A stretch of 64,000 nucleotides of DNA from Gammaproteobacteria bacterium. Lineage in GTDB: Bacteria > Pseudomonadota > Gammaproteobacteria > Steroidobacterales > Foliamicaceae. Position numbers and translations under genes: made by a program. Where the stretch lies: NCBI GenBank assembly GCA_009844425.1, contig VYBN01000034.1, positions 149,908 through 213,907 on the forward strand. The letters are read 5' to 3'. Shown in pieces: positions 32,182 to 41,747 of this stretch (its first letter is position 1; the number at the start of each line of letters is the position of its first letter). Below the pieces are notes generated by a model, which was given only the letters and a program-made list of their open reading frames with translations, was not told the DNA's origin and ran no database searches.

Positions 32182-34152
32182 ATGCCGGACCCCGCGACGC
32201 CTCCCGAGCATCGCTACCCCCACCTTTTCACTCCCATCTCGCTGGGGCCCGTGCGACTGGATCACCGCGTGATCATTCCCGGGCACTCGATGGTGCACGG
32301 GGATTCATCCGGCCTGATTACCGAGCGCTATCACGCCTACCTGGTGCGGCGGGCCCTGGGAGGGGCCGCTCTGGTGGGTATCGAATCCGCCCCGGTGCAT
32401 CCCGACAGCCTGACCTGGACCGGCCAACTGGAGTTGTGGCGGGACGAGATCATCGACCCCTTGGCCCGCACCGCCGAGGCGGTCCATGAAGCCGGATCCA
32501 GGCTGTCCATCATCCTCTGGCACGGCGGCCACAACGTGCCTTTCGGGCGCGGCGCGGTCGCGCTGGCTCCGTCAGCGATTCCTTCCGTGCAGATCGGCCA
32601 GGTGCCCAAGGCCATTTCCGTTGCCGAGATCAGGGACATGGTGGGCTATTACGCCGACGCCGCCGAGCGTTGCGCCAGGGCCGGGATCGACGTTATCGAG
32701 GTCCAGACCGCGTCCGATTACCTGCTCGGTTCGTTTCTCAGTCCGCAGCTCAACCACAGGTCAGACGGCTACGGCGGGTCGGTGCCGAACCGCTGCCGTT
32801 TCGTCATCGAGGTTCTTGAAGCCATACGGGAACGGGTAACCGGAAAGGTAGCCGTGGGTTTGCGCACCTCGGTATTCCACGCCATTCCGGGGGACCCGGA
32901 CGGCTACGGCATCGAAGAATCCCTGGCCGCCATGGTGACGATTGCGGAGACGGGCGTTACCGATTACGTAAGCGTCATGAGCGGTTCGAACGCCAATTTT
33001 GCGGAGACCATTTCACCCATGGGTTATCCGCGGGCCCAACTGGCGGAGCAGTCGGCGCGCTTCACGGAAGCTCTGTCGGTGCCGGTCACCGTGGCCGGAC
33101 GCATCCGCAGCCCCGATGAAGCCGAGGCCGTCGTTGCCAATGGCCAGGCGGACATCGTGGCCATGGCCCGCGCCTTCATCGCCGATCCCGACTGGGTCTT
33201 GAAGGTGCGCCGGGGCGAGGAGGAGCGCATCCGTCCCTGCATGTCCTGCAACCAGGTTTGTCTGGGATTCGCGACGCTGGCCCTGCCGGCCGGGTGCAAC
33301 ATCAACGCGGCGGCGGGACGGGAGTTCGAACTGCCCCGCAGTGCGCCTGCACCGATCCGCAAGCGCATCGCCATAGTGGGAGGCGGACCGGCCGGACTTG
33401 AATGCGCCCGCGTTGCGGCGCGGCGCGGCCACGCCGTTACCTTGTATGAAGCCACCCCGGAACTCGGCGGCGCCCTGCGCCTCGCTGCGATGTGCCCGCA
33501 CCGCGAGGAGATGCTGCCGGCGCTTCAATGGTGGGAGAGGGAACTTGCCCGGTTGGGCGTTGCGGTTCGGTTGAACACCGCGATCCATGATCCGGGGGAA
33601 CTGGATGCGGACGAGATCGTCTGGGCCACCGGCGGCTCGCCCGGTTGGACCTGGCTATGGCGCAATCGGCCCCGCATGACCGACGGCATTCCGGGCGCAG
33701 AGCGGCTGCCTCACGGTCGGGACATCCTGGCCGGCAAGGAGTCGGTATCGGGAAGTGTCCTGGTGATCGATGAGGAAGGGAATTGGCCGGCGGTCAACCT
33801 GGTGGAATACCTGGCCGCGATGGATGGCGTTTCCGGCGTGACCGTCGTCACGGCCAGCGCCCTGTTCGGCGACCCGGAGCTGTCCCTTACCGGAGAACTG
33901 CCCCTGGTTGCGCGCCGCCTCGACTCCGCGGGCATCAAGATAAGCGGCGGTACCTACGTGAAAGAGGTGAGAGGCGACACCGTCATAACGACGGCCGACG
34001 AAGCGTTGGGGCCCTTCGATGCCCTGGTGCTGTCGATGGGCACGGTCGCCAACCCATCGCCGGACGGCGTGAGCGCAATCGGAGACTGCGTCGCTCCCCG
34101 GTCCATCTGGGCCGCGGTTCAGGACGGCGCCCGCCTGGCCCTCGAACTGTAG
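32182..34152 (+). CDS. Old-yellow-enzyme/FAD bimodular oxidoreductase (2,4-dienoyl-CoA reductase-like)
   Basis: ATG 32182 (MPDPATPPEHRYPHLFTPIS) gives 656 residues. The N-terminal TIM barrel (to about 365) is an NADH:flavin oxidoreductase with GAALVGIESAPVH, ILWHGGHN, and the SPQLNHRSDGYGGSVPNR stretch typical of this family. A cysteine set CMSCNQVCLG and GCNINAAAG (about 353-375) should hold a 4Fe-4S cluster. A Rossmann FAD/NAD domain follows (RIAIVGGGPAGLECARVAARRG). Relatives are 2,4-dienoyl-CoA reductase, trimethylamine dehydrogenase and bile-acid enoate reductases. Substrate is not determinable. It is next to, but not clearly part of, the RiPP region. Confidence 0.85.
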   Translation: MPDPATPPEHRYPHLFTPISLGPVRLDHRVIIPGHSMVHGDSSGLITERYHAYLVRRALGGAALVGIESAPVHPDSLTWTGQLELWRDEIIDPLARTAEAVHEAGSRLSIILWHGGHNVPFGRGAVALAPSAIPSVQIGQVPKAISVAEIRDMVGYYADAAERCARAGIDVIEVQTASDYLLGSFLSPQLNHRSDGYGGSVPNRCRFVIEVLEAIRERVTGKVAVGLRTSVFHAIPGDPDGYGIEESLAAMVTIAETGVTDYVSVMSGSNANFAETISPMGYPRAQLAEQSARFTEALSVPVTVAGRIRSPDEAEAVVANGQADIVAMARAFIADPDWVLKVRRGEEERIRPCMSCNQVCLGFATLALPAGCNINAAAGREFELPRSAPAPIRKRIAIVGGGPAGLECARVAARRGHAVTLYEATPELGGALRLAAMCPHREEMLPALQWWERELARLGVAVRLNTAIHDPGELDADEIVWATGGSPGWTWLWRNRPRMTDGIPGAERLPHGRDILAGKESVSGSVLVIDEEGNWPAVNLVEYLAAMDGVSGVTVVTASALFGDPELSLTGELPLVARRLDSAGIKISGGTYVKEVRGDTVITTADEALGPFDALVLSMGTVANPSPDGVSAIGDCVAPRSIWAAVQDGARLALEL

Positions 34153-34167
34153 CCCGCTTCGATCCCG

Positions 34168-34264
34168 CCCATTTGTGTGCCTTTCTCTCGTTGGAGTCGC
34201 CATCCATGGCTCGGAATCGCTATCCTGCTTTTACGCTCCCACGAGAGAAAGGCACACAAACGGG
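34168..34264. repeat. Long-hairpin intergenic element, copy D (51-nt inner class)
   Basis: Arms 34172-34190 and 34242-34260 are perfect over 19 bp and extend to 23 bp (34168 and 34264) with one mismatch. The inner 51 nt starts TTGGAGTCGCCATCC and ends TTACGCTCCCA. It lies between the convergent oxidoreductase and rph genes; the right flank GGGCTACCGG is shared with copy E. Confidence 0.88.
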
Positions 34265-34292
34265 CTACCGGCGGCGCATTCCTAAAATGAGA

Positions 34293-35030
34293 TCAGCGCG
34301 CCTTATCTTGTGCGGTCAGGACTTGCTTGATGCCATCGGTCGCCAGGTCGAGCATGCGGTCCAGTTCCTCGCGCAGGAATGCGTGCGCCTCGGCCGTGCC
34401 CTGCACCTCGATGATGCCCCCGGCCTCGTTCATCACCACGTTGACGTCGGCCTCGGCCTCCGAGTCTTCGGCGTAGTCCAGGTCCAGCACTTCCAGCCCG
34501 CGATACAGTCCGACGGAGACCGCCGCCACCTGCCCGTGCAGCGGGTAACGGGCGAACCTGCGGCGCCATGAGCGCCGGCTGCAGGCAAGGCTCAGCGCCA
34601 GCCAGCCCCCCGATATTGCGGCCGTACGCGTCCCGCCGTCGGCCTGTATGACGTCGCAATCGACGACGATCGTATGTTCGCCGAGAGCTTCGAAATCCAC
34701 GCAGGCGCGCAGCGAGCGTCCGATCAGGCGCTGGATTTCCATCGTGCGTCCCGATTGACGGCCACTGCTCGCCTCCCGGCGGCTCCGGGTGTGCGTGGCC
34801 CCTGGCAGCATGCCGTATTCCGCGGTTACCCAGCCACGGCCGCTGCCGCGAAGGAAATGCGGGACCGTGGCATCCACGCTTGCCGTGCAAAGCACGCGCG
34901 TTTCGCCGAAACGGGCGAGAACCGAGCCGCCGGGATGGGTCGTGTAGCCGGTCTCGAACGCGACAGTGCGCATCCGGTCCGGTTTCCGGCCACTGGGACG
35001 GCGCACGGTTGAAGAAGGTTTTGTGCGCAT
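34293..35030 (-). CDS. rph: Ribonuclease PH
   Basis: ATG 35030 ([20 protein letters not shown]) yields 245 residues, matching the family; an upstream ATG at 35093 would add a non-homologous tail. Recognisable are [58 protein letters not shown] and [19 protein letters not shown], which build the phosphorolytic active site. The enzyme trims tRNA 3' ends by phosphorolysis. It is divergent from yicC, as in Escherichia coli. Confidence 0.95.
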   Translation of the reverse strand: MRTKPSSTVRRPSGRKPDRMRTVAFETGYTTHPGGSVLARFGETRVLCTASVDATVPHFLRGSGRGWVTAEYGMLPGATHTRSRREASSGRQSGRTMEIQRLIGRSLRACVDFEALGEHTIVVDCDVIQADGGTRTAAISGGWLALSLACSRRSWRRRFARYPLHGQVAAVSVGLYRGLEVLDLDYAEDSEAEADVNVVMNEAGGIIEVQGTAEAHAFLREELDRMLDLATDGIKQVLTAQDKAR

Positions 35031-35156
35031 CTGTCCAAATATGTTAGCGCCCACCGGGACTTTTTGCATTTGGGCCTCGTTTCCGGTACCCATACCTCGG
35101 AGCGACGCTAAAATTAGCCGGCATTGATTGGGCGGGGGCAGAAAAAGGCCGTTTCA

Positions 35157-36023
35157 ATGATTCGCAGCATGACTGGCTATGCCAAAGAGGAGTACCGCAG
35201 CGAGAGTGGCTGGCTGCAGTGGGAATTGAAGTCGGTCAACCATCGCCATCTGGATGTCGAAGTTCGCATGCCCAGCGCGTTTCGCGAGATGGAGCCCGAG
35301 ATACGCAATCTGTTGGCGACCCATGTCGGGCGCGGACACGTTGACGCCCGCCTGAGCTGGCGCCCGGCGGAAAAATTCGCCGATCGGATCAAGGTCAATA
35401 CGGGCCTGGCGGTGCGGGTCATCGGATACGCGCGGGTCCTGGCGGAGCAGATGCGCCGTCCCGCGGCGGTCAGCCCGCTTGACGTCATGCGTTGGCCCGG
35501 CGTGATCGAAGAGCACTCCGCCGACCAGAGTCACATGTCCGGAGAGGTCCGCAAGTTGCTGCACAAGGCAGTCGAGACCCTGCGCGCGACGCAGGCCAGC
35601 GAGGGCAGGAAACTGAGGAAATCCATCGAGAGCCGCTGCTCCAAGATGGACAAGATTCTCAAGAAGTTCCGTTCCCGCACGCCCGAACTGAGAGAACGGG
35701 CCATGGCGCGCATGACGGAACGCCTTGACGCGATCAAGGTGCGTGTCGATGCCGAGCGCCTGGAGAAGGAAGTGGCGCTGCTGCTGATGCGCTACGACAT
35801 CAGCGAGGAGCTTGATCGGCTGGAAGCCCACCTGGTGGCGCTGCGATCCGCGCTGAAGGTCAGCGAGCCGGCCGGAAAGCGGGTGAATTTCCTTCTCCAG
35901 GAAATCGGCCGTGAGACCAACACGCTGGCCGCCAAGTCCGGAGACGCGCGCGGAACGCACGAAGCCGTGGATATGCGGGTTCTCGTCGAGCAGATGCGCG
36001 AACAGGCCCAGAATATCCTGTGA
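35157..36023 (+). CDS. yicC: YicC-family endoribonuclease
   Basis: ATG 35157 (MIRSMTGYAKEEYRSESGWL) gives 288 residues, with AAAAGG 8 bp upstream. It shows the YicC N-terminal SMTGYA signature, the WELKSVNHRHLDVEVRMP block, and the C-terminal GKRVNFLLQEIGRETNTLAAKS stretch. The family consists of metal-dependent endoribonucleases that act in RNA turnover. The next gene, gmk, overlaps its stop (GTGA), as in many gammaproteobacteria. Confidence 0.93.
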   Translation: MIRSMTGYAKEEYRSESGWLQWELKSVNHRHLDVEVRMPSAFREMEPEIRNLLATHVGRGHVDARLSWRPAEKFADRIKVNTGLAVRVIGYARVLAEQMRRPAAVSPLDVMRWPGVIEEHSADQSHMSGEVRKLLHKAVETLRATQASEGRKLRKSIESRCSKMDKILKKFRSRTPELRERAMARMTERLDAIKVRVDAERLEKEVALLLMRYDISEELDRLEAHLVALRSALKVSEPAGKRVNFLLQEIGRETNTLAAKSGDARGTHEAVDMRVLVEQMREQAQNIL

Positions 36024-36643
36024 CGCCCCGCCTGTTTGTCGTTTCCGCCCCCTCGGGCACCGGCAAGACCACGATCGTCAAGCGTTTGGTCGAGGAGAAT
36101 ACGGGCGTCAGCCTGGCGGTTTCCCACACCACGCGCCCGCCCCGCGAACAGGAACGGGACAAGCGGGACTATTACTTTGTCAGCGATACCGCCTTCGATG
36201 AAATCCGGGGCGATGACGGGTTTCTGGAGCACGCAGACGTATTCGGCAACCGCTATGGCACCAGCCGGCGGGAGGTAAACGAGAAACTTGCAAGCGGCCG
36301 CCAGGTAATTCTCGAAATCGACTGGCAGGGCGCCGAGCAGGTGCGCCGCGCCAGGCCCGACGCGCAGGGCATTTTCCTTCTGCCGCCTTCCCGCGACGAA
36401 CTGAAGAAGCGCCTCAGGGGCCGCAACACCGACAAGCCGGAGGTGGTGAAGCGGAGGTTTTCCGAAGCGCGCCTCGACGTACGGAAATGGACCGACTTTC
36501 ACTACGTGCTCGTTAATGACGACATCGATGAGACCTGCCGCAGGATGTCGAAGATCCTCAAGGGCGACGGGGCGCAGTACGCCGTGTCCGACGAAAGGCA
36601 CCGGGCCTGCGTCGAAGAACTTATCGGGGCGGGCGACTGGTAG
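36020..36643 (+). CDS. gmk: Guanylate kinase
   Basis: A 207-residue kinase with P-loop SAPSGTGKTTIVKRL (about residues 9-23), the GMP-binding TTRPPREQERD and the YYFVSDTAF region. The lid segment EIDWQGAEQVRRARPDA follows. It converts GMP to GDP with ATP. It starts with GTG overlapping the yicC stop and precedes rpoZ and spoT, a classic gene order. All active-site residues expected by eye are present. Confidence 0.96.
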   Translation: MTPRLFVVSAPSGTGKTTIVKRLVEENTGVSLAVSHTTRPPREQERDKRDYYFVSDTAFDEIRGDDGFLEHADVFGNRYGTSRREVNEKLASGRQVILEIDWQGAEQVRRARPDAQGIFLLPPSRDELKKRLRGRNTDKPEVVKRRFSEARLDVRKWTDFHYVLVNDDIDETCRRMSKILKGDGAQYAVSDERHRACVEELIGAGDW

Positions 36644-36709
36644 GACCTTGCGGCGGCAGGCATAGTGATGCAGAATTCCGGGTAAGGACTTCTCCACACA
36701 GCAAAGGCA

Positions 36710-36961
36710 ATGGCGCGAATTACCGTAGAAGACTGCCAGCAGCGGATCGAGAATATTTTCGACCTCGTCCGCGTGGCCGCTACGCGCGCGCGCAGGCTTG
36801 CCAACGGCGCCGAGCCCCTGGTTCCGCGTGAGAACGAAAAGCCCTCGGTGGTCGCGCTGCGCGAGATCGCGGCCGGGCTGGTTACGGAAGAGAGCCTCAA
36901 CGAGCAGGAACGATCCGTCGAGGAAGCATTCGCGACACCGGGAGAAGTTCGCGAGTATTAG
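36710..36961 (+). CDS. rpoZ: RNA polymerase omega subunit
   Basis: An 83-residue omega with [32 protein letters not shown] and [15 protein letters not shown], the motifs that wrap the beta-prime C-terminus. It stabilises RNA polymerase and participates in the ppGpp response, fitting its place just before spoT. The spacing to gmk is 66 bp and to spoT 35 bp. Confidence 0.95.
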   Translation: MARITVEDCQQRIENIFDLVRVAATRARRLANGAEPLVPRENEKPSVVALREIAAGLVTEESLNEQERSVEEAFATPGEVREY

Positions 36962-36996
36962 GTCGGACGGCCGGCGCTAGGAACACGGCAAGAACC

Positions 36997-39147
36997 ATGC
37001 AGCAGGCGGTTGTTCTGCCCGGCACACAAAAAATCCGGGTATCCGGCGGCGGCATCCGCAGGCTGCTTGCCGACCTGGATTATCTGTCCGAGGACGAGCG
37101 CGATCAGGTCCGGCAGGCCTACGAATACGGCGCGCGCGCCCACCACGATCAGCGGCGGCGTTCCGGCGAGCCGTACATTTCCCATCCGGTCGCCGTGGCT
37201 ACCATCCTCGCCCAGCTGCGTCTGGACTCGGAAACCATAATCGCCGCGCTGTTGCATGACGTAATCGAAGACACGCCCACGCTGCGGGTCAACCTGGAAG
37301 ACCATTTCGGGCAGCAGGTCGCCGCAATCGTTGACGGCGTAACGAAGCTGACCCGCCTGAGGAAAGCCGGTCATTCGGAAACCCAGGCGGCCAGTTTCCG
37401 CAAGATGATGCTGGCCATGGTCGACGATATCCGCGTCATCCTGGTCAAGCTGGCCGACCGCCTGCACAACATGCGCACACTGGACGCGCTGGACCGGGAC
37501 CGACAGCAGCGCATCGCCCGAGAGACGCTGGAGATCTACGCGCCCATCGCCAACCGCCTGGGCATTCGCACGATTCGCCGGGAAATGGAGGACCTGGGTT
37601 TTCGCTACGCCTGGCCGCAACGTTACCGGGTGATCAACCGGCACCTGAACCAGCGGCCCAGGCACCCGCGCGCGGTGCTCAGGCGCGTTTCGGACCGCCT
37701 GCGGCGTGCGCTCAAATCGGCCAACCTGGAAGGCAGCATTTCCGCCCGGGCCAAGTCCGCCTACAGCATCTACAACAAGATGCGCGAGAAGCGGCTGACA
37801 TTCAAGGAAATCGCGGATGTCTTCGGTTTGCGCGTCATCGTTCCGGACATCGACGCCTGCTATCGGTGCCTGGGCATCGCGCACCAGTTGTTCCGCCCGA
37901 TGCCGGGCAGGTTCAAGGACTACATCGCGATCCCGCGCGTGAACGGCTACCAGTCGCTGCACACGGTGCTGCTGGGCCCGGAAGGCATGCCGCTGGAATT
38001 CCAGATCCGCACGCCCGAGATGCATCGCGTGGCGGAAGGCGGCATCGCGGCCCACTGGCAGTACAAGGCCGAGGACAAGAGCGTGCTCCCTGGGCAGTTC
38101 CGAACGCAGGAATGGCTGCGGCGCATCACCGAAATGCAGGCCACCGCGCACGAGGAGGAGTTCTACGATCACGTAAAGGTGGACCTGTTCCCCGACAAGG
38201 TCTACGTGTTCACGCCGAAGGGCGAAATCCTTCGCCTGCCGCGGGGGGCCACCTGCCTGGACTTCGCGTATGCCGTGCATACCGATGTCGGCCACCGCTG
38301 CGTCGCGGCGCGGGTGGACGGACAGGTGACCCCGCTGCGCTCGCAGCTGAAGAACGGCCAGAACGTGCACATCCTCACGTCGCGCAACGCGCATCCGAAC
38401 GCCGGCTGGCTGGAATATGTCGCCACGGCCAAGGCCCGCTCGGCCATCCTCGATTACCTGAAGAACACCCAGACGAGGGAAGCCCGTGAGGTCGGCGCCG
38501 TGCTGCTGAACCAGGCGCTCGCCGACCGGGGATCTTCGCTGCGCAAGATGGGACGCGGCCCGCTCGAGGAAGCGCTCGAGGAACTCGGGGTAACCAGCCG
38601 CCAGGAGCTCTACGAGCAGATCGGGCTCGGGGAACGCCTGGCGACGCTGGCGGCGGCCGTGGTCATGAATCCCGGTAAGAGCCGATCCGGCGACCGCCGC
38701 CGCAAGCTGACTCCCGTGGACATCGCCGGCGCCGAGGGCATGGTCGTGACCTACGGCAAGTGCTGCTACCCCATTCCGGGCGACGAAGTGGTGGGACATA
38801 CGTCCAGCGGGCGCGGATTCGTCATTCATCGCAACACCTGTGGCAATTTCCGCGCCGAGCGCAAGCACAAGGACCGCTGGATCCCGATCAACTGGAAGCG
38901 CCGCATCCGGCTGGAGTTTCCGGCCGGGCTGCGCATCCATATCGATCACCGGCCCGGCGTGCTCGCGGAGGTCGCCGCCCGCGTGGCCGAGACCGGCCAC
39001 AACATCGCCCAGGTGAACATGCAGGACCGACCCGAGGAAAGCACCGAGTTGTTCCTGTCGGTGCTGGTCAAGGACAGGGACCGGCTGGCGCGGGTCATCC
39101 GGGCGATACGCACGCTGCCCAGCGTGCATCGCGTGCAGCGTGTTTAA
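36997..39147 (+). CDS. spoT: Bifunctional (p)ppGpp synthetase/hydrolase
   Basis: A 716-residue RelA/SpoT enzyme. The HD hydrolase motif ([13 protein letters not shown], about residues 86-98) is intact, as is the synthetase region ([50 protein letters not shown], about 240-360). A TGS domain ([17 protein letters not shown]) lies near 405 and an ACT domain ends the protein ([20 protein letters not shown]). Together they fit SpoT rather than hydrolase-dead RelA. It controls the stringent response. It is followed after 37 bp by ridA and recG. Confidence 0.95.
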   Translation: MQQAVVLPGTQKIRVSGGGIRRLLADLDYLSEDERDQVRQAYEYGARAHHDQRRRSGEPYISHPVAVATILAQLRLDSETIIAALLHDVIEDTPTLRVNLEDHFGQQVAAIVDGVTKLTRLRKAGHSETQAASFRKMMLAMVDDIRVILVKLADRLHNMRTLDALDRDRQQRIARETLEIYAPIANRLGIRTIRREMEDLGFRYAWPQRYRVINRHLNQRPRHPRAVLRRVSDRLRRALKSANLEGSISARAKSAYSIYNKMREKRLTFKEIADVFGLRVIVPDIDACYRCLGIAHQLFRPMPGRFKDYIAIPRVNGYQSLHTVLLGPEGMPLEFQIRTPEMHRVAEGGIAAHWQYKAEDKSVLPGQFRTQEWLRRITEMQATAHEEEFYDHVKVDLFPDKVYVFTPKGEILRLPRGATCLDFAYAVHTDVGHRCVAARVDGQVTPLRSQLKNGQNVHILTSRNAHPNAGWLEYVATAKARSAILDYLKNTQTREAREVGAVLLNQALADRGSSLRKMGRGPLEEALEELGVTSRQELYEQIGLGERLATLAAAVVMNPGKSRSGDRRRKLTPVDIAGAEGMVVTYGKCCYPIPGDEVVGHTSSGRGFVIHRNTCGNFRAERKHKDRWIPINWKRRIRLEFPAGLRIHIDHRPGVLAEVAARVAETGHNIAQVNMQDRPEESTELFLSVLVKDRDRLARVIRAIRTLPSVHRVQRV

Positions 39148-39184
39148 CACCCTGTCTGGCATATTATTGACCCCCGAGTCGACC

Positions 39185-39571
39185 ATGCAACGCACCCCTG
39201 TACACACGTCCCGCGCTCCGGCGGCGATCGGTTCCTATTCGCAGGCCATCGTCGCGGGCGGCTTCTGCTATCTGTCCGGGCAGATTCCGCTGGACCCGGA
39301 GACCGGCGAAATGGTTGAAGGCGATATCGGCGCGCAGGTCCGGCAGGTTTTCGACAACCTGGCTGCGGTGGCCAAGGCCGCCGGCTGCGATCTCGGCAGG
39401 GACGCCGTGAAGATCACGGTGTTCCTGGTGGACCTGGCCCATTTCGGACTGGTCAACGAGGTCATGTCCGGGATGTTTGCCCAGCCCTTTCCCGCCCGCG
39501 CCGCGATCGAGGTGGCGGGACTGCCCAGGGGCGCGCAGGTGGAGGCCGACGCGATTCTGGTCGTTCCGTAG
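39185..39571 (+). CDS. ridA: RidA-family enamine/imine deaminase
   Basis: ATG 39185 ([22 protein letters not shown]) gives 128 residues, the family size. A GTG 45 bp upstream overlaps spoT but adds no homology. The protein has [44 protein letters not shown] and the conserved Arg/Glu site near the end ([22 protein letters not shown]). It hydrolyses reactive 2-aminoacrylate-type enamines made by PLP enzymes. Placement between spoT and recG is common in gammaproteobacteria. Confidence 0.95.
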   Translation: MQRTPVHTSRAPAAIGSYSQAIVAGGFCYLSGQIPLDPETGEMVEGDIGAQVRQVFDNLAAVAKAAGCDLGRDAVKITVFLVDLAHFGLVNEVMSGMFAQPFPARAAIEVAGLPRGAQVEADAILVVP

Positions 39572-39601
39572 TACGGACTCGCTAGCGGAACACGTCGCCC
39601 G

Positions 39602-41698
39602 TTGCCTGCCGATTCCGCCTCCCCGCCGGTCGAAGACAGCCCGAAACTCACTACGCTCACGGGCATCGGCCCTGCCATTGCCGGCAAGCTTGAGCGGCTG
39701 GGCCTGCGAACGGTCCGCGACCTCTTGTTCCTGCTGCCCATCCGCTACGAGGACCGCACCCGCATACGGCCCATCATCGAGGTCAGGCCCGGACAGCGGG
39801 CGCAGATCGAGGGAGTGATCGCCCACGCCCGGGTCGTCATGGGCCGCCGCCGGAGCCTCCTCTGCGCGCTGCGCGACGAGACGGCGGAAATCACGCTGCG
39901 CTTCTTTCACTTCACCCGGCAGCAACAGTCGGGCCTGAGCGCCGGGACCCGCCTGCTGTGCTACGGCGACGTCCGCCAGGGGCCCAGGGGATACGAGATC
40001 GTTCACCCCGAGTACCGAAGGCTGCGCGAATCCGAACCCGCGCCCGTCCGGGATCGGCTCACGCCCGTCTATCCCTCCACCGAGGGCGTCACCCAGCCCC
40101 GGCTTCGCAAACTGACCGATCACGCGCTTGCGAATGCACTGGACGACTTGCCGGACCTGATCCCGGCCCGCTTTATGGCCGGGCTCGGTTTTCCGGATTT
40201 GCACGACGCATTGCGCACCGTGCATCGTCCGCCGAAGGGCATGGCGCTGGAAACGCTGCTGTCCGGAACGCATCCGGCCCGCAAGCGTATGGCGCTCGAA
40301 GAAATACTGGCCTGGTATTTGGGCCTGAGGCGGATGCGGGAAGCGGGTCAACGGCGCGAGGCGTATCCGCTGACCGCCGACGGCCCGCTCCGCGAGGGTT
40401 TTCTGCGCCGGCTGCCTTTCGAGTTGACGCCGGGACAGCGGCAGGCGATCGAACAGCTCGATGCCGACCTGGTTCGCAACGTGCCGATGATGCGGTTGCT
40501 GCAGGGCGATGTCGGCTGCGGAAAGACGGTGGTGATCGCAGCGGCGGTACTGGCTGCCGTTCAGTCCGGGCGGCAGGCGGCAGTCATGGCGCCTACCGAA
40601 TTGCTGGCGGAACAGCACATGCGCACGTTCTCGGAATGGCTTGCGCCGATGGGCGTTCGCCTGGCCTGGCTGGCAGGCGGCATGTCGCGCTCCGAACGCC
40701 GGGTATTCGAGGCCGAGCTTGCCGGCGGGGATGCCCAGATTGCGATCGGCACGCATGCCCTGTTCCAGGAAGGCGTCCGGTACCGGTCGCTGGGCCTGGT
40801 AGTGGTGGACGAACAGCATCGCTTCGGTGTCCATCAGCGGTTGAGCCTGGTTGAGAAGGGCTCCGTCGGCGGGCAGGCGCCGCACCAGTTGGTGACCACC
40901 GCCACGCCGATCCCTCGGTCGCTGGCCATGACTTTCTATGCCGGCCTTGACATTTCCTCCATCCGGGACATGCCGCCGGGGCGCGAGCCGGTCAACACCG
41001 TGCTGATTTCCCAGGAGCGCCGCCACGAAGTCATCGAGAGAGTGGCTGCGGCCTGCGGCGCCGGACGCCAGGCCTATTGGGTGTGCCCGTTGATCGAGGA
41101 ATCCGATTACATCGATTCCCAGGCCGCCGAGCCGACCCACCGCGAGTTGAGCGAGGCGCTGCCCGGCATTCGGGTCGGCCTGCTGCACGGACGTGCGACG
41201 CCCAGCGAGCGCGATCGGGTAATGGGGGAGTTCGCCGCCGGCAGGCTGGGCGTGCTGGTGGCCACGACGGTCATCGAAGTGGGCGTGGACATTCCGAAGG
41301 CCAGTCTGATGATCGTGGAAAACGCCGAGCGCCTGGGTCTGGCGCAGTTGCACCAATTACGGGGGCGCGTGGGCCGGGGCGCGGACCTGAGCCATTGCGT
41401 ACTGATGTACCGCTCGCCGTTGGGTGCAATGGCCCGGGAAAGGCTCAATACGATGCGCAACACCAACGACGGATTTGAAATCGCCCGCAAGGACCTGGAA
41501 TTGCGCGGCGCCGGCGAAATCCTGGGCGTCCGCCAGACGGGCGCATTGCAGTTCCGCGTGGCCGACCTGGTGCGCGACGGGGACCTGGCCGAGCCGGCGC
41601 AGCGGATCGCCGACGAAATGCTGAGCACCAACGGCTCCGAGGTCACGCAGCTGATCCGCCGCTGGGTCGGCGATGGCGGCCGCTACGCGGGCGTCTAG
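39602..41698 (+). CDS. recG: ATP-dependent DNA helicase RecG
   Basis: A 698-residue protein with the wedge/OB start (LTTLTGIGPAIAGKLERLGLRTVRDLLF), helicase motif I GDVGCGKTVVIAAAVLA (about residue 302), the DEQH box LVVVDEQHRFGVHQR, motif III TATPIPRSLAMT and motif VI QLRGRVGRGADLS. It remodels stalled replication forks and Holliday junctions. Its TTG start 30 bp after ridA is the first in-frame candidate, and the N-terminal match to the family supports it. Confidence 0.95.
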   Translation: MPADSASPPVEDSPKLTTLTGIGPAIAGKLERLGLRTVRDLLFLLPIRYEDRTRIRPIIEVRPGQRAQIEGVIAHARVVMGRRRSLLCALRDETAEITLRFFHFTRQQQSGLSAGTRLLCYGDVRQGPRGYEIVHPEYRRLRESEPAPVRDRLTPVYPSTEGVTQPRLRKLTDHALANALDDLPDLIPARFMAGLGFPDLHDALRTVHRPPKGMALETLLSGTHPARKRMALEEILAWYLGLRRMREAGQRREAYPLTADGPLREGFLRRLPFELTPGQRQAIEQLDADLVRNVPMMRLLQGDVGCGKTVVIAAAVLAAVQSGRQAAVMAPTELLAEQHMRTFSEWLAPMGVRLAWLAGGMSRSERRVFEAELAGGDAQIAIGTHALFQEGVRYRSLGLVVVDEQHRFGVHQRLSLVEKGSVGGQAPHQLVTTATPIPRSLAMTFYAGLDISSIRDMPPGREPVNTVLISQERRHEVIERVAAACGAGRQAYWVCPLIEESDYIDSQAAEPTHRELSEALPGIRVGLLHGRATPSERDRVMGEFAAGRLGVLVATTVIEVGVDIPKASLMIVENAERLGLAQLHQLRGRVGRGADLSHCVLMYRSPLGAMARERLNTMRNTNDGFEIARKDLELRGAGEILGVRQTGALQFRVADLVRDGDLAEPAQRIADEMLSTNGSEVTQLIRRWVGDGGRYAGV

Positions 41699-41747
41699 GC
41701 CTTTCGTGTATCGTGGCGCCAACTCATTGAGACCTGAGGTGCGCTTC

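Noticed and set aside
32182..34152. The OYE/FAD enzyme as azoline dehydrogenase of the RiPP locus
   Set aside because: It belongs to the 2,4-dienoyl-CoA reductase-like family with an Fe-S cluster, is not SagB-like, and is separated from the locus by unrelated genes and hairpin elements.
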